The notes beneath the pieces were generated by a model. The model was not told the DNA's origin. It did no database searches and was given only the letters and a program-made list of their open reading frames with translations. Made by a program: the position numbers and the translations under genes. 64,000 nucleotides of DNA from JAWLBY01 sp041687455 (GTDB taxonomy: Bacteria > Pseudomonadota > Gammaproteobacteria > Xanthomonadales > Xanthomonadaceae): NCBI GenBank assembly GCA_041687455.1, contig JAWLBY010000011.1:1-64000 (forward strand), in the 5' to 3' direction. Positions 18,369-27,242 of this stretch are shown here, one piece after another (positions within the stretch are counted from its first letter, which is position 1; every line of letters starts with the position of its first letter).

Positions 18369-19388
18369 ATGTCGGAAACCGCTGTAGATTCTTTGCCGTT
18401 GCCGCGACCGGCACCGACGCCGACCACGCTGCTGCCGCGCCAGGTGGCCGACAACGAGTGGGAGCTGTTCAGCGCCGTCGGCGAGCGGCGCGCGGTCGAC
18501 ACCGGCGAGGTGATCTTCCAGCGCGGCGAGCTCGGTCGCAGCATGTTCCTGATCGCATCGGGGCTGGTGCAGCTCGAGTTCGGCGACGGCATGCCGAACA
18601 AGGTGATCGGTCCGCGCGAGTTCTTCGGCGAGCTGGCGCTGTTCATCGGCAACCATGCGCGGGTCGCCAGCGCGGTTGCGGTGCAGCCGGCTGACCTGTA
18701 CGTCGTCGAGTGCACGGCATTCGAGCGCCTGCTCGAGCGCGACGCGCTGCTGATGGCGCAGTTCATGCGCCGCTCGTTCTCGTACCTGGTCAACAGCGAA
18801 CAGCAACTGATCGCGAACCTGCGCCGGCGCAACGAGGATCTGCAGGTGATCCTCGACTCGCTGCATCAGACCCGCACCCAGCTCGTCACCGCCGAGCGAC
18901 TGGTGCAGACCGACGAACTGACCGGGCTGGCCAACCGGCGCGGTCTGTACCACTACCTCGAGCACCTGCCGAAGCTGCAGCGCGGCGTCGAGCAGATCGG
19001 CCTGCTGCTGATCGACCTCGACCGATTCAAGCAGATCAACGATCTGCGCGGCCACCTGATGGGCGACCGCGTGCTGCAGGGCGTGGCGCGCGAGATCCAG
19101 GCCGCCGCGGCGCCGTGCGACCTGCCGTGCCGGCTCGGCGGCGACGAGTTCGCGCTGCTGGCGCTGGTCCCGGACCGCGCCGCGCTGGAAGCACGTGCGC
19201 GCGAGATCGCCGACGGCGTGGCCCGGCTGCGCTTCCCGCCGCCGCACGACGACATGCGCGTGGCGATGAGCATCGGCGGCCGGATGTGCCATCCGGGCGG
19301 TGCCTGGTCGACCTGGTACAGCGAGGCCGACAGCGTGCTGTACCAGGTCAAGGGCATCGGCGGCGACCACGTGCGCGTGTTCGAATAG
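18369..19388 (+). CDS. Cyclic-nucleotide-binding-domain diguanylate cyclase
   Basis: Cytoplasmic protein of 339 residues. Residues about 30-140 form a cNMP-binding (CRP-like) domain: GEVIFQRGELGRSMFLIASG, then FFGELALFIGNHARVAS. A short coiled coil (about 145-180) leads to a GGDEF domain (about 185-335) with the active motif RLGGDEF. The inhibitory-site RxxD is not conserved (an Ala-Pro-Cys-Asp sequence occupies it), so feedback control by c-di-GMP is probably absent. The design suggests that a small ligand controls c-di-GMP synthesis. Whether the ligand is cAMP cannot be told; the Arg of the phosphate-binding cassette seems replaced. Stands alone. Confidence 0.88.
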   Translation: MSETAVDSLPLPRPAPTPTTLLPRQVADNEWELFSAVGERRAVDTGEVIFQRGELGRSMFLIASGLVQLEFGDGMPNKVIGPREFFGELALFIGNHARVASAVAVQPADLYVVECTAFERLLERDALLMAQFMRRSFSYLVNSEQQLIANLRRRNEDLQVILDSLHQTRTQLVTAERLVQTDELTGLANRRGLYHYLEHLPKLQRGVEQIGLLLIDLDRFKQINDLRGHLMGDRVLQGVAREIQAAAAPCDLPCRLGGDEFALLALVPDRAALEARAREIADGVARLRFPPPHDDMRVAMSIGGRMCHPGGAWSTWYSEADSVLYQVKGIGGDHVRVFE

Positions 19389-19421
19389 CCGGAGTGGCGC
19401 TGCCGCATCGGCGCCGGTCGC

Positions 19422-21893
19422 TCAGACCATGAAGCGTTCCCAGCCGCCCCAGCGCATCCGGATCGCGCCGCGGCGCAGGCACAGCACGACCAGCAACAGC
19501 CCGGCAATCACGCTGGCCACCGTCGCGCTCGGCGATGCGTCGAACACGAACGGCGTCACGCACAGCGCGGCGCCGAACAGCGCGTTGAGGTAGCGCAGCG
19601 GTCGTGCGACCTCGGCCAGCGCGGTCACCGACACGGTCACGACCAGCGCGCCGATCAGGTGGTCGGCGTCGGCCATCGCGCCGTCGCTGCCGAACGTGAG
19701 CCGGGTCAGCAGCAGCGACAGCCCGATCACGATCGACGCCGCGAGGTTCCACGGCAGGCCGACGCCGCCGCCCCACATGTCACGCAGCACGGCCAGCGGC
19801 GACCGTTCGAAGTCGTCCGGTTCGGCGCGCTGGTCGCCGTCGTCGGTGTCACCGGTGAAGAACACCCGCCACAGGCTGCGGCCGACGCGCTTGCGGCGCA
19901 GCAGGAACTGGCCGGTCGCCAGCAGTTCGTCGAGTGAATACGGGATCTGCACCAGCATCGCGGCGGCCGCGATCAGGCACAGCGTGCACCAGGTGCCGAT
20001 CACGATCGGCTGGATCACGATGAAGAAGATCGACACTGCGCCGAGCGGCACGATCATGATGCCGAACAGTACGACCAGCCACGGCATCGTGCGCCAGCGG
20101 TGGTTCGAGCCGATCAGTCCGGTCAGGATCTCGAGCGCGTAGGTCAGCGCGCCGAGCCCGGCGTCGGGCACCGGCCAGGCTTCCGACACCTCCGATGTGA
20201 TGATCTGTTCGGTGCCGTTCTTGCCGGGCACGCTGCCGCGGAAGAACGGCTCCCAGACGCCGTCGACATGCTCGAGCTGATAGGCGGTCAGATAGCGCGA
20301 CACGTACAGGCCAACGAACGCGAGCAGGATGATCGGCGCGCGCTGCATCCAGGTCGACGGGCTGATGTCCCAGTCGGGCGGCCGCTGCGGTCCGCAGCGC
20401 GCCGCCAGCGCGGCGATGCCGGGCAGCGGTGGCACCGCCGCCGCGAACGCGATCAGCAGCACGCCGACCAGCGTCGCGTTAGCATAGGCGGCCGCGCTCG
20501 GGGTCCAGAACGCCAGCGGCGCGAACATGACCCAGCAGGCCAGCAGGGCGACCGCCCAGCGCAGGTTGGCGAACCGCCACGACAGGCACAGCAGCCCGAG
20601 CGCCAGCAGCAGCAATCCGGACAGCAGGTCAGACAGCGCCAGCGGCGGCGTGCCATAGTCGAACATCAGCGGTGAGCTGAGCAGCCAGCTCGCCAGTGCG
20701 ACGATGCCGAAGCGCGCCCACAGCGTGCGTCCATGCTCGGCACGGAAGGCCTGCAGGTGTGCCGCTCGGAGCGCCTCCGGATCGTCGGCGACCTCATCGG
20801 CCGCGACCAGCCAGCCGGGCGGCGTGATGCCGTTGCGGCGGTACCAGCCGGCCGGATCGCGCTGCAGATTCGCGATCATCCGCGGCAAGGTCCGCTGCAG
20901 CCGGTGGCGCGGCTGCCAGCCGAGCAGGCGGCGTGCGCGGCGCGTGTCCAGCGCGTAGTGATCGCTGGCGCGGTCGATCATGAACGGCTTGATGAACGGC
21001 TTCTCGCCGTGGTCGATCAGGTCCGGCACCAGCGGCTCGGCGGCGTTCTGCAGCCAGGCGCCGGCCTTGGCGAGCGGCGCCGGCAGCCGCAGCGTCGCCC
21101 ACGCCTGCTCGCCGTGCAGCAACTGGCCGATCCGGTCCTGCAGCGCGTCGTAACCGGGTGCATCCGATTCGCCGATCAGCAGCGCGGTGCCGGACGGCAG
21201 TTCGGCGCGCCGCTCGATCGTCCGTCGAACCGCGTCGACCAGATCCTCGCGATGCAGCATCGCCTGGCCGGCCTGCGGATCGCCGGCAGCGAGATGGCTC
21301 TGCAGGTCGCGCTGGTGGATCCGGGCGATCTGCTGCGCCAGCGTCGGCACCATGCTGTCCTCGTCGTACAGCCCGGCGAAACGCAGGATCACGTACGGAA
21401 TGCCGCCGTGCTGCGCGGCGATGGTCCGTTCGGCCTCCAGTTTCGATTGCGGATAGGCCCAGCGCGGCTCGAGCGGCGTGTCCTCGTCGATCCGCTCGCC
21501 GGTCTGGCCCGGGCGATGCACCAGCATCGTGCTGGTGTAGATGAACTGCTCGACCTCGAAGCGCTGCAGCGCGGCGAGCAGCCGGCCGGTGCCTTCGACG
21601 TTGACTTCGCGATACAGCGGATGGTCGTCGCCGGAGAAATCGAAGTAGGCGGCCAGATGGACGACGCTGGCGATCCGCCGGCCGTACCGGCGCTCGAACG
21701 CGGCCAGACCGCGATCGATCGACGCCGGGTCGGTCAGGTCGACCTCGAGGCAGTCGATTTCGCCGTCGCAATGGCGATCGATGCCGACCAGCCGGAACGC
21801 GTCGTCGAGTGCGTCGGCCAGCGCGCGGCCGATCGCTCCGGATGCGCCGGTCAGCAACACCAGCGGCGGGTCGGCGGCACGTGCGGACATCAC
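19422..21893 (-). CDS. Fusion: extended SDR epimerase + SPW repeats + VKOR-like membrane domain
   Basis: An 823-residue protein of three parts. Residues 1-360 are an extended short-chain dehydrogenase/epimerase, with NAD-binding GASGAIG at 16-22 and the catalytic YxxxK (YPQSK) near 147. Residues about 400-510 and 720-815 are hydrophobic four-helix SPW-type repeats. Between them lies a vitamin K epoxide reductase-like domain (about 520-690), with the redox pair CTLC in GTWCTLCLIAAAAM. The loop cysteine pair of canonical VKOR is not visible, so electron transfer may differ. The cytoplasmic dehydrogenase would sit on a redox membrane domain. Substrate unknown. Convergent with the GGDEF gene; upstream is the two-component pair. 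Confidence 0.8.
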   Translation of the reverse strand: MMSARAADPPLVLLTGASGAIGRALADALDDAFRLVGIDRHCDGEIDCLEVDLTDPASIDRGLAAFERRYGRRIASVVHLAAYFDFSGDDHPLYREVNVEGTGRLLAALQRFEVEQFIYTSTMLVHRPGQTGERIDEDTPLEPRWAYPQSKLEAERTIAAQHGGIPYVILRFAGLYDEDSMVPTLAQQIARIHQRDLQSHLAAGDPQAGQAMLHREDLVDAVRRTIERRAELPSGTALLIGESDAPGYDALQDRIGQLLHGEQAWATLRLPAPLAKAGAWLQNAAEPLVPDLIDHGEKPFIKPFMIDRASDHYALDTRRARRLLGWQPRHRLQRTLPRMIANLQRDPAGWYRRNGITPPGWLVAADEVADDPEALRAAHLQAFRAEHGRTLWARFGIVALASWLLSSPLMFDYGTPPLALSDLLSGLLLLALGLLCLSWRFANLRWAVALLACWVMFAPLAFWTPSAAAYANATLVGVLLIAFAAAVPPLPGIAALAARCGPQRPPDWDISPSTWMQRAPIILLAFVGLYVSRYLTAYQLEHVDGVWEPFFRGSVPGKNGTEQIITSEVSEAWPVPDAGLGALTYALEILTGLIGSNHRWRTMPWLVVLFGIMIVPLGAVSIFFIVIQPIVIGTWCTLCLIAAAAMLVQIPYSLDELLATGQFLLRRKRVGRSLWRVFFTGDTDDGDQRAEPDDFERSPLAVLRDMWGGGVGLPWNLAASIVIGLSLLLTRLTFGSDGAMADADHLIGALVVTVSVTALAEVARPLRYLNALFGAALCVTPFVFDASPSATVASVIAGLLLVVLCLRRGAIRMRWGGWERFMV

Positions 21894-21978
21894 GACTCGG
21901 GCAGCGGAACTGCCGGCAGCGTGGCGCCGCGGCGTCGAATCGGCGGTGAACCGTGCGGCGGCGACCGCCGCCTGCGGT

Positions 21979-22404
21979 TCAGCGCAGCGCGCGTCCTCCG
22001 GCCGCCAGCAGGTTGGCCAGCAGCGCCACCAGCAGGTCGCCGCGGTACGGCTTCTGCAGCATCGCGCAGCCGCGCCAGCGTTCCGGCAACCGGTCGCGCT
22101 GGTAGCCGGTCGCGAACATCAGCGGAATGCCGAGCCGCGACAGGTGGTCGGCCACCGGGTAAACCGGTTCATCACCGAGGTTGACGTCGAGCACGGCGGC
22201 GTCCGGCCGGTCATCGCGCAATTGCCGCAGCGCGGCGGCGACGCTGGCGGCATGCAACACCTCGCTGCAGCCGTGCCGCAGCAGCAGCGTCTCGAGCATG
22301 AACGACACGATCGTCTCGTCCTCGACGACCAGCACCCGCCGCCCACCCAGCAACGGCGGCGCGGCTACGGCTCCTGCGGTGGAAGTGGAACGCACCACTG
22401 ACAT
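21979..22404 (-). CDS. Single-domain response regulator (FAT-GUY-like)
   Basis: Receiver-only protein of 141 residues. It has the acidic pocket VVEDE, the phosphoacceptor Asp in AVLDVNLG, a switch Thr within FATGY, and the conserved Lys in QKPY. FATGY resembles the FAT GUY class of receivers that partner HWE kinases in alphaproteobacteria. There is no output domain, so it passes phosphate on or acts by binding. Its start (22404) lies inside the kinase gene, a 40-base overlap, so it is translated together with the kinase. The first 25 residues are an Ala/Ser/Thr/Pro-rich tail. Confidence 0.82.
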   Translation of the reverse strand: MSVVRSTSTAGAVAAPPLLGGRRVLVVEDETIVSFMLETLLLRHGCSEVLHAASVAAALRQLRDDRPDAAVLDVNLGDEPVYPVADHLSRLGIPLMFATGYQRDRLPERWRGCAMLQKPYRGDLLVALLANLLAAGGRALR

Positions 22405-23834
22405 CGCACACCTCCGGGGTCGAACGCCATCGAGCCTTCGCCGCGCAGCTCGTCGTGGATGCTGCGCTCGAACAGTCGCCGGCCGAATCCGCTCCGCTGC
22501 GGCGGACCGACCGGCGGGCCGCCGGATTCGAGCCAGGTCAGCGCCAGCCGGCGCGGCTCTCCATCGAGCAGGTGCCAGTCGATCGACAGGCTGCCGTCGG
22601 GACACGACAGCGCGCCGTGGTCGGCGGCGTTGGCGGCCAGCTCGTGCACCAGCATCGCGAGCGCCAACGCATGCCGTGGCGGCAGCTCGACGCGCGGACC
22701 GTGCAGCACGATGCGGCCGGACTCGGCCGGCTCGAACATTTCCAGCATCTCGCGAAGCAGGCCGCGCAGTTCGGCACCGCGCCACATCGCACGGCCGAGC
22801 CGATCGTGCGCGCGCGACAGCGCGATCAGGCGCCGACTGAACACGTCGAGCAGTGCCGGCGCCACCCTCTCGGAGTCGCCGAAGGTTTGCAGCGCCAGCG
22901 ACTGCACGGTGGCCAGCACGTTGCGAACCCGGTGATCGACCTCGTCGAGCAACACGCGCTGGCGCCGCTCGGCGGCGCGGCGGACGCTGGTGTCGGTCAG
23001 CGTGATGACCGCGCCGCTGACCCGGCCGTCGCCGTCGCGCAGCGGTTTCGGCTGCACCCGGACCGGGATCAGGCGGCCATCGGCATGCGCCAGCCAGGCA
23101 TCGCTGCGCACCGCAGGCAATTCCCGCATCGCCGCCGCCACCGGGCACAGCGCCATCGGCAGCGGCTGTCCGTCAGCGTCGCGCAGTTGCCAGCGTTCGC
23201 TCCACTGGTTCGAGCCGCGCACCGGTCGCGTACCCCACAGCGCCAGCGCCGGCGGATTGAACGACACGATCATGCCTTCGGCGTCGATCGTGTAGATCGC
23301 GACCGGCAATGCATCGAGCAATGCCCGCAGGCGCCGGTCGCTGCTTGCGACCACCTCGCGCGCCTGGTGCAGCGCGGTGGTTTCCTCGAAGCAGTTGATG
23401 GCCCCGAGCAGGCGGCCTTGTCGATCGAACACCGGCTCGACATGGACCCGGGCGATCAGCCGGCTGCCGTCCGGCCGCTCGACGATCGCCTCGACGTCGT
23501 GCACCGCGACGCCACGTGACAGCACCTGCGCCATCGGCGTCTGCTCCGGCGCCAGCGGCTCGCCATCGAGCCGGAACAGCCGATACGAACCACAGAATCG
23601 CTGCTCGCTGTCGCGCCGCCCCGGCGCGCGGCCCCACAGCGTGATGGCTTCGTGGTTGAACCAGCGGATCACGCCATCCGCATCACAGGCATAGACCGCG
23701 ACCGGCAGCGCGTCGACATAGGGCGGCGGCGACTCCAGCCAGGACCGGCTGGGATCTCCGGCATCCGCCAGCAATGCGTTGCTCAGTATCGCGAGATCGC
23801 TCACGTCGGCCTGGAAACGCGCGGTTTGGTCCAT
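22365..23834 (-). CDS. PAS-domain HWE-family sensor histidine kinase
   Basis: Soluble sensor kinase of 489 residues without membrane helices. Two PAS domains (about 35-165 and 170-300; each has a DALPVAVY/DALPVAIY start and a polar C-terminal PxxxxDGxxxG segment) precede an HWE kinase core. The phosphoacceptor His is in DEVDHRVRNVLATVQSL (near 320), the N box is VHELAANAADHGALS, and the WxE motif is TWLESGGPP, which defines the family. It overlaps its response regulator by 40 bases, forming one operon. The signal is probably a small ligand or redox/light cofactor bound by a PAS domain; no cofactor residues (for example a LOV Cys) are certain. Confidence 0.85.
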   Translation of the reverse strand: MDQTARFQADVSDLAILSNALLADAGDPSRSWLESPPPYVDALPVAVYACDADGVIRWFNHEAITLWGRAPGRRDSEQRFCGSYRLFRLDGEPLAPEQTPMAQVLSRGVAVHDVEAIVERPDGSRLIARVHVEPVFDRQGRLLGAINCFEETTALHQAREVVASSDRRLRALLDALPVAIYTIDAEGMIVSFNPPALALWGTRPVRGSNQWSERWQLRDADGQPLPMALCPVAAAMRELPAVRSDAWLAHADGRLIPVRVQPKPLRDGDGRVSGAVITLTDTSVRRAAERRQRVLLDEVDHRVRNVLATVQSLALQTFGDSERVAPALLDVFSRRLIALSRAHDRLGRAMWRGAELRGLLREMLEMFEPAESGRIVLHGPRVELPPRHALALAMLVHELAANAADHGALSCPDGSLSIDWHLLDGEPRRLALTWLESGGPPVGPPQRSGFGRRLFERSIHDELRGEGSMAFDPGGVRCQWCVPLPPQEP

Positions 23835-23949
23835 TACACCACCGGGCCGGAGGCTTGTCGTGCTGCACTGCAGCCAGATCCGGCTCCGGTTGGCCCCGGT
23901 TCATCGGCCGCGCCCGGCTGTTTGATCGCGCCACAACGTGAATACGCAC

Positions 23950-23978
23950 TGAACAAATATCCCTTTTATCGCTACAAT
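23950..23978 (+). promoter_or_regulatory. Candidate promoter of the secreted nuclease gene
   Basis: TGAACA (23950-23955), a 17-base spacer and TACAAT (23973-23978), in the only AT-rich stretch of this intergenic region. It gives a leader of about 145 bases before the ATG at 24129. Confidence 0.5.
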
Positions 23979-24003
23979 GCGCGCCGCTCCTCGGTCGGCC
24001 CAG

Positions 24004-24050
24004 GGACGGGTGTCCGGAGCGACGGTTTCAATCGCCTGCAACACCCGTCC
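24004..24050 (+). other. Hairpin in the leader of the nuclease gene
   Basis: GGACGGGTGT (24004-24013) pairs perfectly with ACACCCGTCC (24041-24050) around a 27-base loop, inside the predicted leader. It could be a regulatory RNA structure or an mRNA-stabilising stem. It matches no riboswitch I know. Confidence 0.4.
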
Positions 24051-24128
24051 TGCACGCTTCCGGATGACCGGATCTGCGCCGCAGGTCCTCGTGCGGTCCG
24101 CGACCGCGTCCATCCCAGGAGTTTTCCC

Positions 24129-26213
24129 ATGACCCGCCACACCGGCACCGGTCGTCTGTTGCTTGCCGCCGCCCTGCTCGGCCTCGTCGGCAGCGCGCAC
24201 GCCGACGTCTTCATCAACGAAATCCATTACGACAACGAAGGCACCGACACCGGCGAGCGGGTCGAGGTCGTCGCGCCGGCCGGCACCAGTCTGGCCGGGT
24301 GGTCGCTGGCGCTGTACGACGGCGGCAGCGGCAAGCGCTATGCGACGATCAGCCTGTCCGGCACGGTCGCCGACCAGTGCGGCGGGTTCGGCACCGTCGT
24401 CGCCAATACGCCCGGACTGCAGAATGGTGCGCCGGACGGGCTGGCGCTGGTCGACGCGGCCGGCAACGCCGTCCAACTGCTGAGCTACGAGGGCAGCTTC
24501 ACCGCCGTCGACGGCCCGGCCGCCGGCATCGCCAGCAGCTCGATCGGCGTCGCCGAATCGAGCAGCACGCCGGTCGGCCATTCGCTGCAGTTGACCGGCA
24601 GCGGCGCCAGCTATGCCGACTTCACCTGGCAGTCGCCGGCCGCGCACAGCTTCGGCGCCTGCAACAGCGGCCAGAGCTTCGGCGGCGACGGCGGCGGAAG
24701 CGGCAGCGGCGGTGGCGGCGGTAACGACAACGAGCTGACCAACGGTGGCGTGCTGGGCGGCCTGGCCGCCGCCACCGGCGACAGCCTGCTGTACAAGATG
24801 GAAGTGCCGGCCGGCGCGACCGATCTGTCGTTCGCGATCAGCGGCGGCAGCGGCGATGCCGACCTGTATGTCCGCCACGGCGCCGCACCGACCACGTCGA
24901 GCTACGACTGCCGGCCGTACAAGAGTGGCAACAACGAGACCTGCAGTTTCGCCGCGCCGCAGGCCGGCACCTGGTACGTGATGCTGCGGGCGTACACCTC
25001 GTTCTCCGGCGTCGATCTCGCGTCGAGCTACACCGCTCCGGCGGCCGGCGGCGACGAGCCGGTCGACGGCTCGCTGCAGAACGGCGTCGCGGTCAGCGGC
25101 CTGGCCGCCACCAGCGGCAACAGCCTGGACTTCACGCTGGCGGTGCCGGACGGCGCCACCGACCTGGCCGTTGCGATCAGCGGCGGCAGCGGCGATGCCG
25201 ACCTGTATGTCCGCTTTGACGCCGCGCCGACCACGTCGGCCTACGACTGCCGGCCGTACCTGTCCGGCAACGACGAGAGCTGCAGCTTCGCCACCCCGCA
25301 GGCCGGCACCTGGTACGTGATGGTGCGTGCCTACTCGAGCTTCTCGAATGTCAGCCTGGTCGCCAGCTACACGGCGGCGGGCGGCGGCGGCGGCGGCGGT
25401 GGTGGCGTGATCGATCCGGGCAGCTACTACGCCGGCGTCGATGCCAGCACTGCGTCGACGTTGCGGGCGACGCTGCACGAGGCGATCGACGACCACACCA
25501 AGCTGCCGTACTCGGCCTCGACGACCGACACCTGGGACGTGCTCGAATTCGCCGATCAGGACCCGCTCGACACCTCGCGCATCCTCGACATCTACAAGAA
25601 CGAGTCGTATGCGAAGGCCGGCGGCGGCAACGACTTCTACAACCGCGAACACACCTGGCCGAAGTCGCTCGGCTTCCCGAACGACGGCGCCGGCAACTAT
25701 CCGTACACCGACACCCACATGCTGATGCTGTCGCATATCGGCTACAACTCGTATCGCGGCAACCTGCCGTTCGGCGACTGCACTGCAAGCTGCACCGAGT
25801 ACCCGACCACCGCCTACGCCGGCCAGGGCGGCGGCAGCGGCGTGTTCCCCGGCAACTCGAACTGGTCGAACGGCGTGATCTGGCAGGTCTGGAGCCGGCT
25901 GAAAGGCAACGTCGCGCGAGCGATCTTCTACATGGACATCCGCTACGAAGGCGGCACCCACGGCGTGACCGGCGTGGCCGAACCGGACCTGCGGCTGACC
26001 GACGACCTGTCACTGGTGGTCGGCGTCAGCAGCAACGCATCGGTCGCCTACATGGGCCGGCTCAGCACGCTGCTGAACTGGCACGCCGAGGATCCGGTCG
26101 ACACCGCCGAAGTGCTGCGCAACGACGCGGTGCAGAGCTTCCAGGGCAACCGCAACCCGTTCGTCGACCATCCGGAATGGGTCGACTGCATCTACCGCAG
26201 CATCTGCAACTGA
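24129..26213 (+). CDS. Secreted endonuclease I with lamin-tail-like and two PPC domains
   Basis: Extracellular nuclease of 694 residues. The signal peptide is 1-25. Residues 26-180 resemble a lamin-tail domain (DVFINEIHYDNEGTDTGERVEVVAPAG). A Gly/Ser linker (184-202) leads to two bacterial pre-peptidase C-terminal (PPC) domains, about 203-303 and 314-418, nearly identical to each other (SGGSGDADLYVR, QAGTWYVM). A poly-Gly linker follows, then an endonuclease I domain (430-694) with NREHTWPKS near residue 507, the HNH-like catalytic motif of EndA/Vvn nucleases. It probably degrades extracellular DNA for nutrient or phosphate supply or biofilm remodelling. SD AGGAG lies at 24117-24121. Convergent with the EamA gene. 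Confidence 0.9.
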   Translation: MTRHTGTGRLLLAAALLGLVGSAHADVFINEIHYDNEGTDTGERVEVVAPAGTSLAGWSLALYDGGSGKRYATISLSGTVADQCGGFGTVVANTPGLQNGAPDGLALVDAAGNAVQLLSYEGSFTAVDGPAAGIASSSIGVAESSSTPVGHSLQLTGSGASYADFTWQSPAAHSFGACNSGQSFGGDGGGSGSGGGGGNDNELTNGGVLGGLAAATGDSLLYKMEVPAGATDLSFAISGGSGDADLYVRHGAAPTTSSYDCRPYKSGNNETCSFAAPQAGTWYVMLRAYTSFSGVDLASSYTAPAAGGDEPVDGSLQNGVAVSGLAATSGNSLDFTLAVPDGATDLAVAISGGSGDADLYVRFDAAPTTSAYDCRPYLSGNDESCSFATPQAGTWYVMVRAYSSFSNVSLVASYTAAGGGGGGGGGVIDPGSYYAGVDASTASTLRATLHEAIDDHTKLPYSASTTDTWDVLEFADQDPLDTSRILDIYKNESYAKAGGGNDFYNREHTWPKSLGFPNDGAGNYPYTDTHMLMLSHIGYNSYRGNLPFGDCTASCTEYPTTAYAGQGGGSGVFPGNSNWSNGVIWQVWSRLKGNVARAIFYMDIRYEGGTHGVTGVAEPDLRLTDDLSLVVGVSSNASVAYMGRLSTLLNWHAEDPVDTAEVLRNDAVQSFQGNRNPFVDHPEWVDCIYRSICN

Positions 26214-26220
26214 GCCATCG

Positions 26221-26247
26221 CGGCGCGCCGGACGAACCGGCGCGCCG
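26221..26247. terminator. Bidirectional terminator-like hairpin
   Basis: CGGCGCGCCGG (26221-26231) and CCGGCGCGCCG (26237-26247) form a perfect 11-base stem with a 5-base loop, 8 bases after the nuclease stop and before the convergent EamA gene. There is no U-run, common in GC-rich genomes. Confidence 0.55.
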
Positions 26248-26315
26248 CACTGCTCCGGAAAGCGCTGTCGGCGGGATGACGCGGTCGCCTGGTCGGCGGC
26301 CGATCGCGGTGACGA

Positions 26316-27242
26316 TCACCTGCGCTTGTTCTGCCCCAGCAGACTGGTCAGCGCCGAGCCGCTGACCACCAGCAACGCGCCGAACAGGCCGATCGCACCG
26401 ATCCGTTCCGGTGCCAGCAGTTCCGGCCAGACCCGACTGGCCAGCTCGACGAAGCCGAGCGTCAACAGTGGCGTGATCGCCAGCACCAGCGACACCCGCG
26501 ACGCTTCCCAGTGCGCCAGTGCCTCAGCGAATGCGCCGTAGGCACCGAGCGTGTTCAACGCGCAGTAGATCAGCGCCAGCCACTGCGCGCCGTCGAGTGC
26601 CGCCAGCCGCGCCGGCTGCGCGAACGGCAGCAGCACGATCGACGCGACGACATAGATGAACAGCAGGATCGCCGCCGACGACAGCCGCATCAGCAACTGC
26701 TTCTGCGCCAGCGCGTAGATCGCCCAGACGACGGCGGCAACGCCAATCAGCAGCGTGCCGAACACGTAGTCCGGACTCGCGAGCTGCCCGAGCTGATCGC
26801 GGAAGAACAGCAGCAGGCCGGTTGCCAGCAGTGCCAGCCCGAACCACTGGCCGCCACGGAAGCGCTCGCCGAACACCGCGATCGCGCCGATCGCCATCAG
26901 GATCGGCGCGAGCTGGATCAGCAGTTGCGCGTTGCCGGGCGTGGTGTGGTGCAAGCCGTACAGATAGAACACGTAATTGCCGATCAGCATCGCCGCAGCG
27001 AGCCCGAGCAGGCCCCACTGCGCACGGCCGAGTCCGCGGAACGCCCCGAACTGGCCGCGCCACGCCAGCCACAGACCGAGGCCGACCGCCGCGAACAGGA
27101 AGCGGAACCAGGTCAGCGTCAGCGGATCGAGCCCGCCGAGTGCGAGCTTCAGCGCGACCGGCAGCGTGCCCCATAGCGCGGCGGTCAGGAACGCCAGCAG
27201 CAAGCCGAGCCTCCAGCGACCGGATGCCTGGTGTCGAGTCAT
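26316..27242 (-). CDS. EamA (DMT) family transporter
   Basis: Inner-membrane drug/metabolite transporter of 308 residues with ten predicted helices in two EamA halves: LLLAFLTAALWGTLPVALKLALGGLDPLTLTWFRFLFA opens the first, FGTLLIGVAAVVWAIYALAQKQLL the second. Substrate unknown; relatives export amino acids or nucleotides. The start at 27242 gives the canonical N-terminus; an upstream in-frame Met at 27323 would add 27 residues without hydrophobic character. It is not linked to other genes; the nuclease gene converges on it. Confidence 0.88.
   Translation of the reverse strand: MTRHQASGRWRLGLLLAFLTAALWGTLPVALKLALGGLDPLTLTWFRFLFAAVGLGLWLAWRGQFGAFRGLGRAQWGLLGLAAAMLIGNYVFYLYGLHHTTPGNAQLLIQLAPILMAIGAIAVFGERFRGGQWFGLALLATGLLLFFRDQLGQLASPDYVFGTLLIGVAAVVWAIYALAQKQLLMRLSSAAILLFIYVVASIVLLPFAQPARLAALDGAQWLALIYCALNTLGAYGAFAEALAHWEASRVSLVLAITPLLTLGFVELASRVWPELLAPERIGAIGLFGALLVVSGSALTSLLGQNKRR

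Noticed and set aside
19422..21893. OleD-type reductase of the ole pathway
   Set aside because: The SDR is fused to SPW and VKOR domains and is 12 kb from oleA; OleD is a stand-alone SDR.
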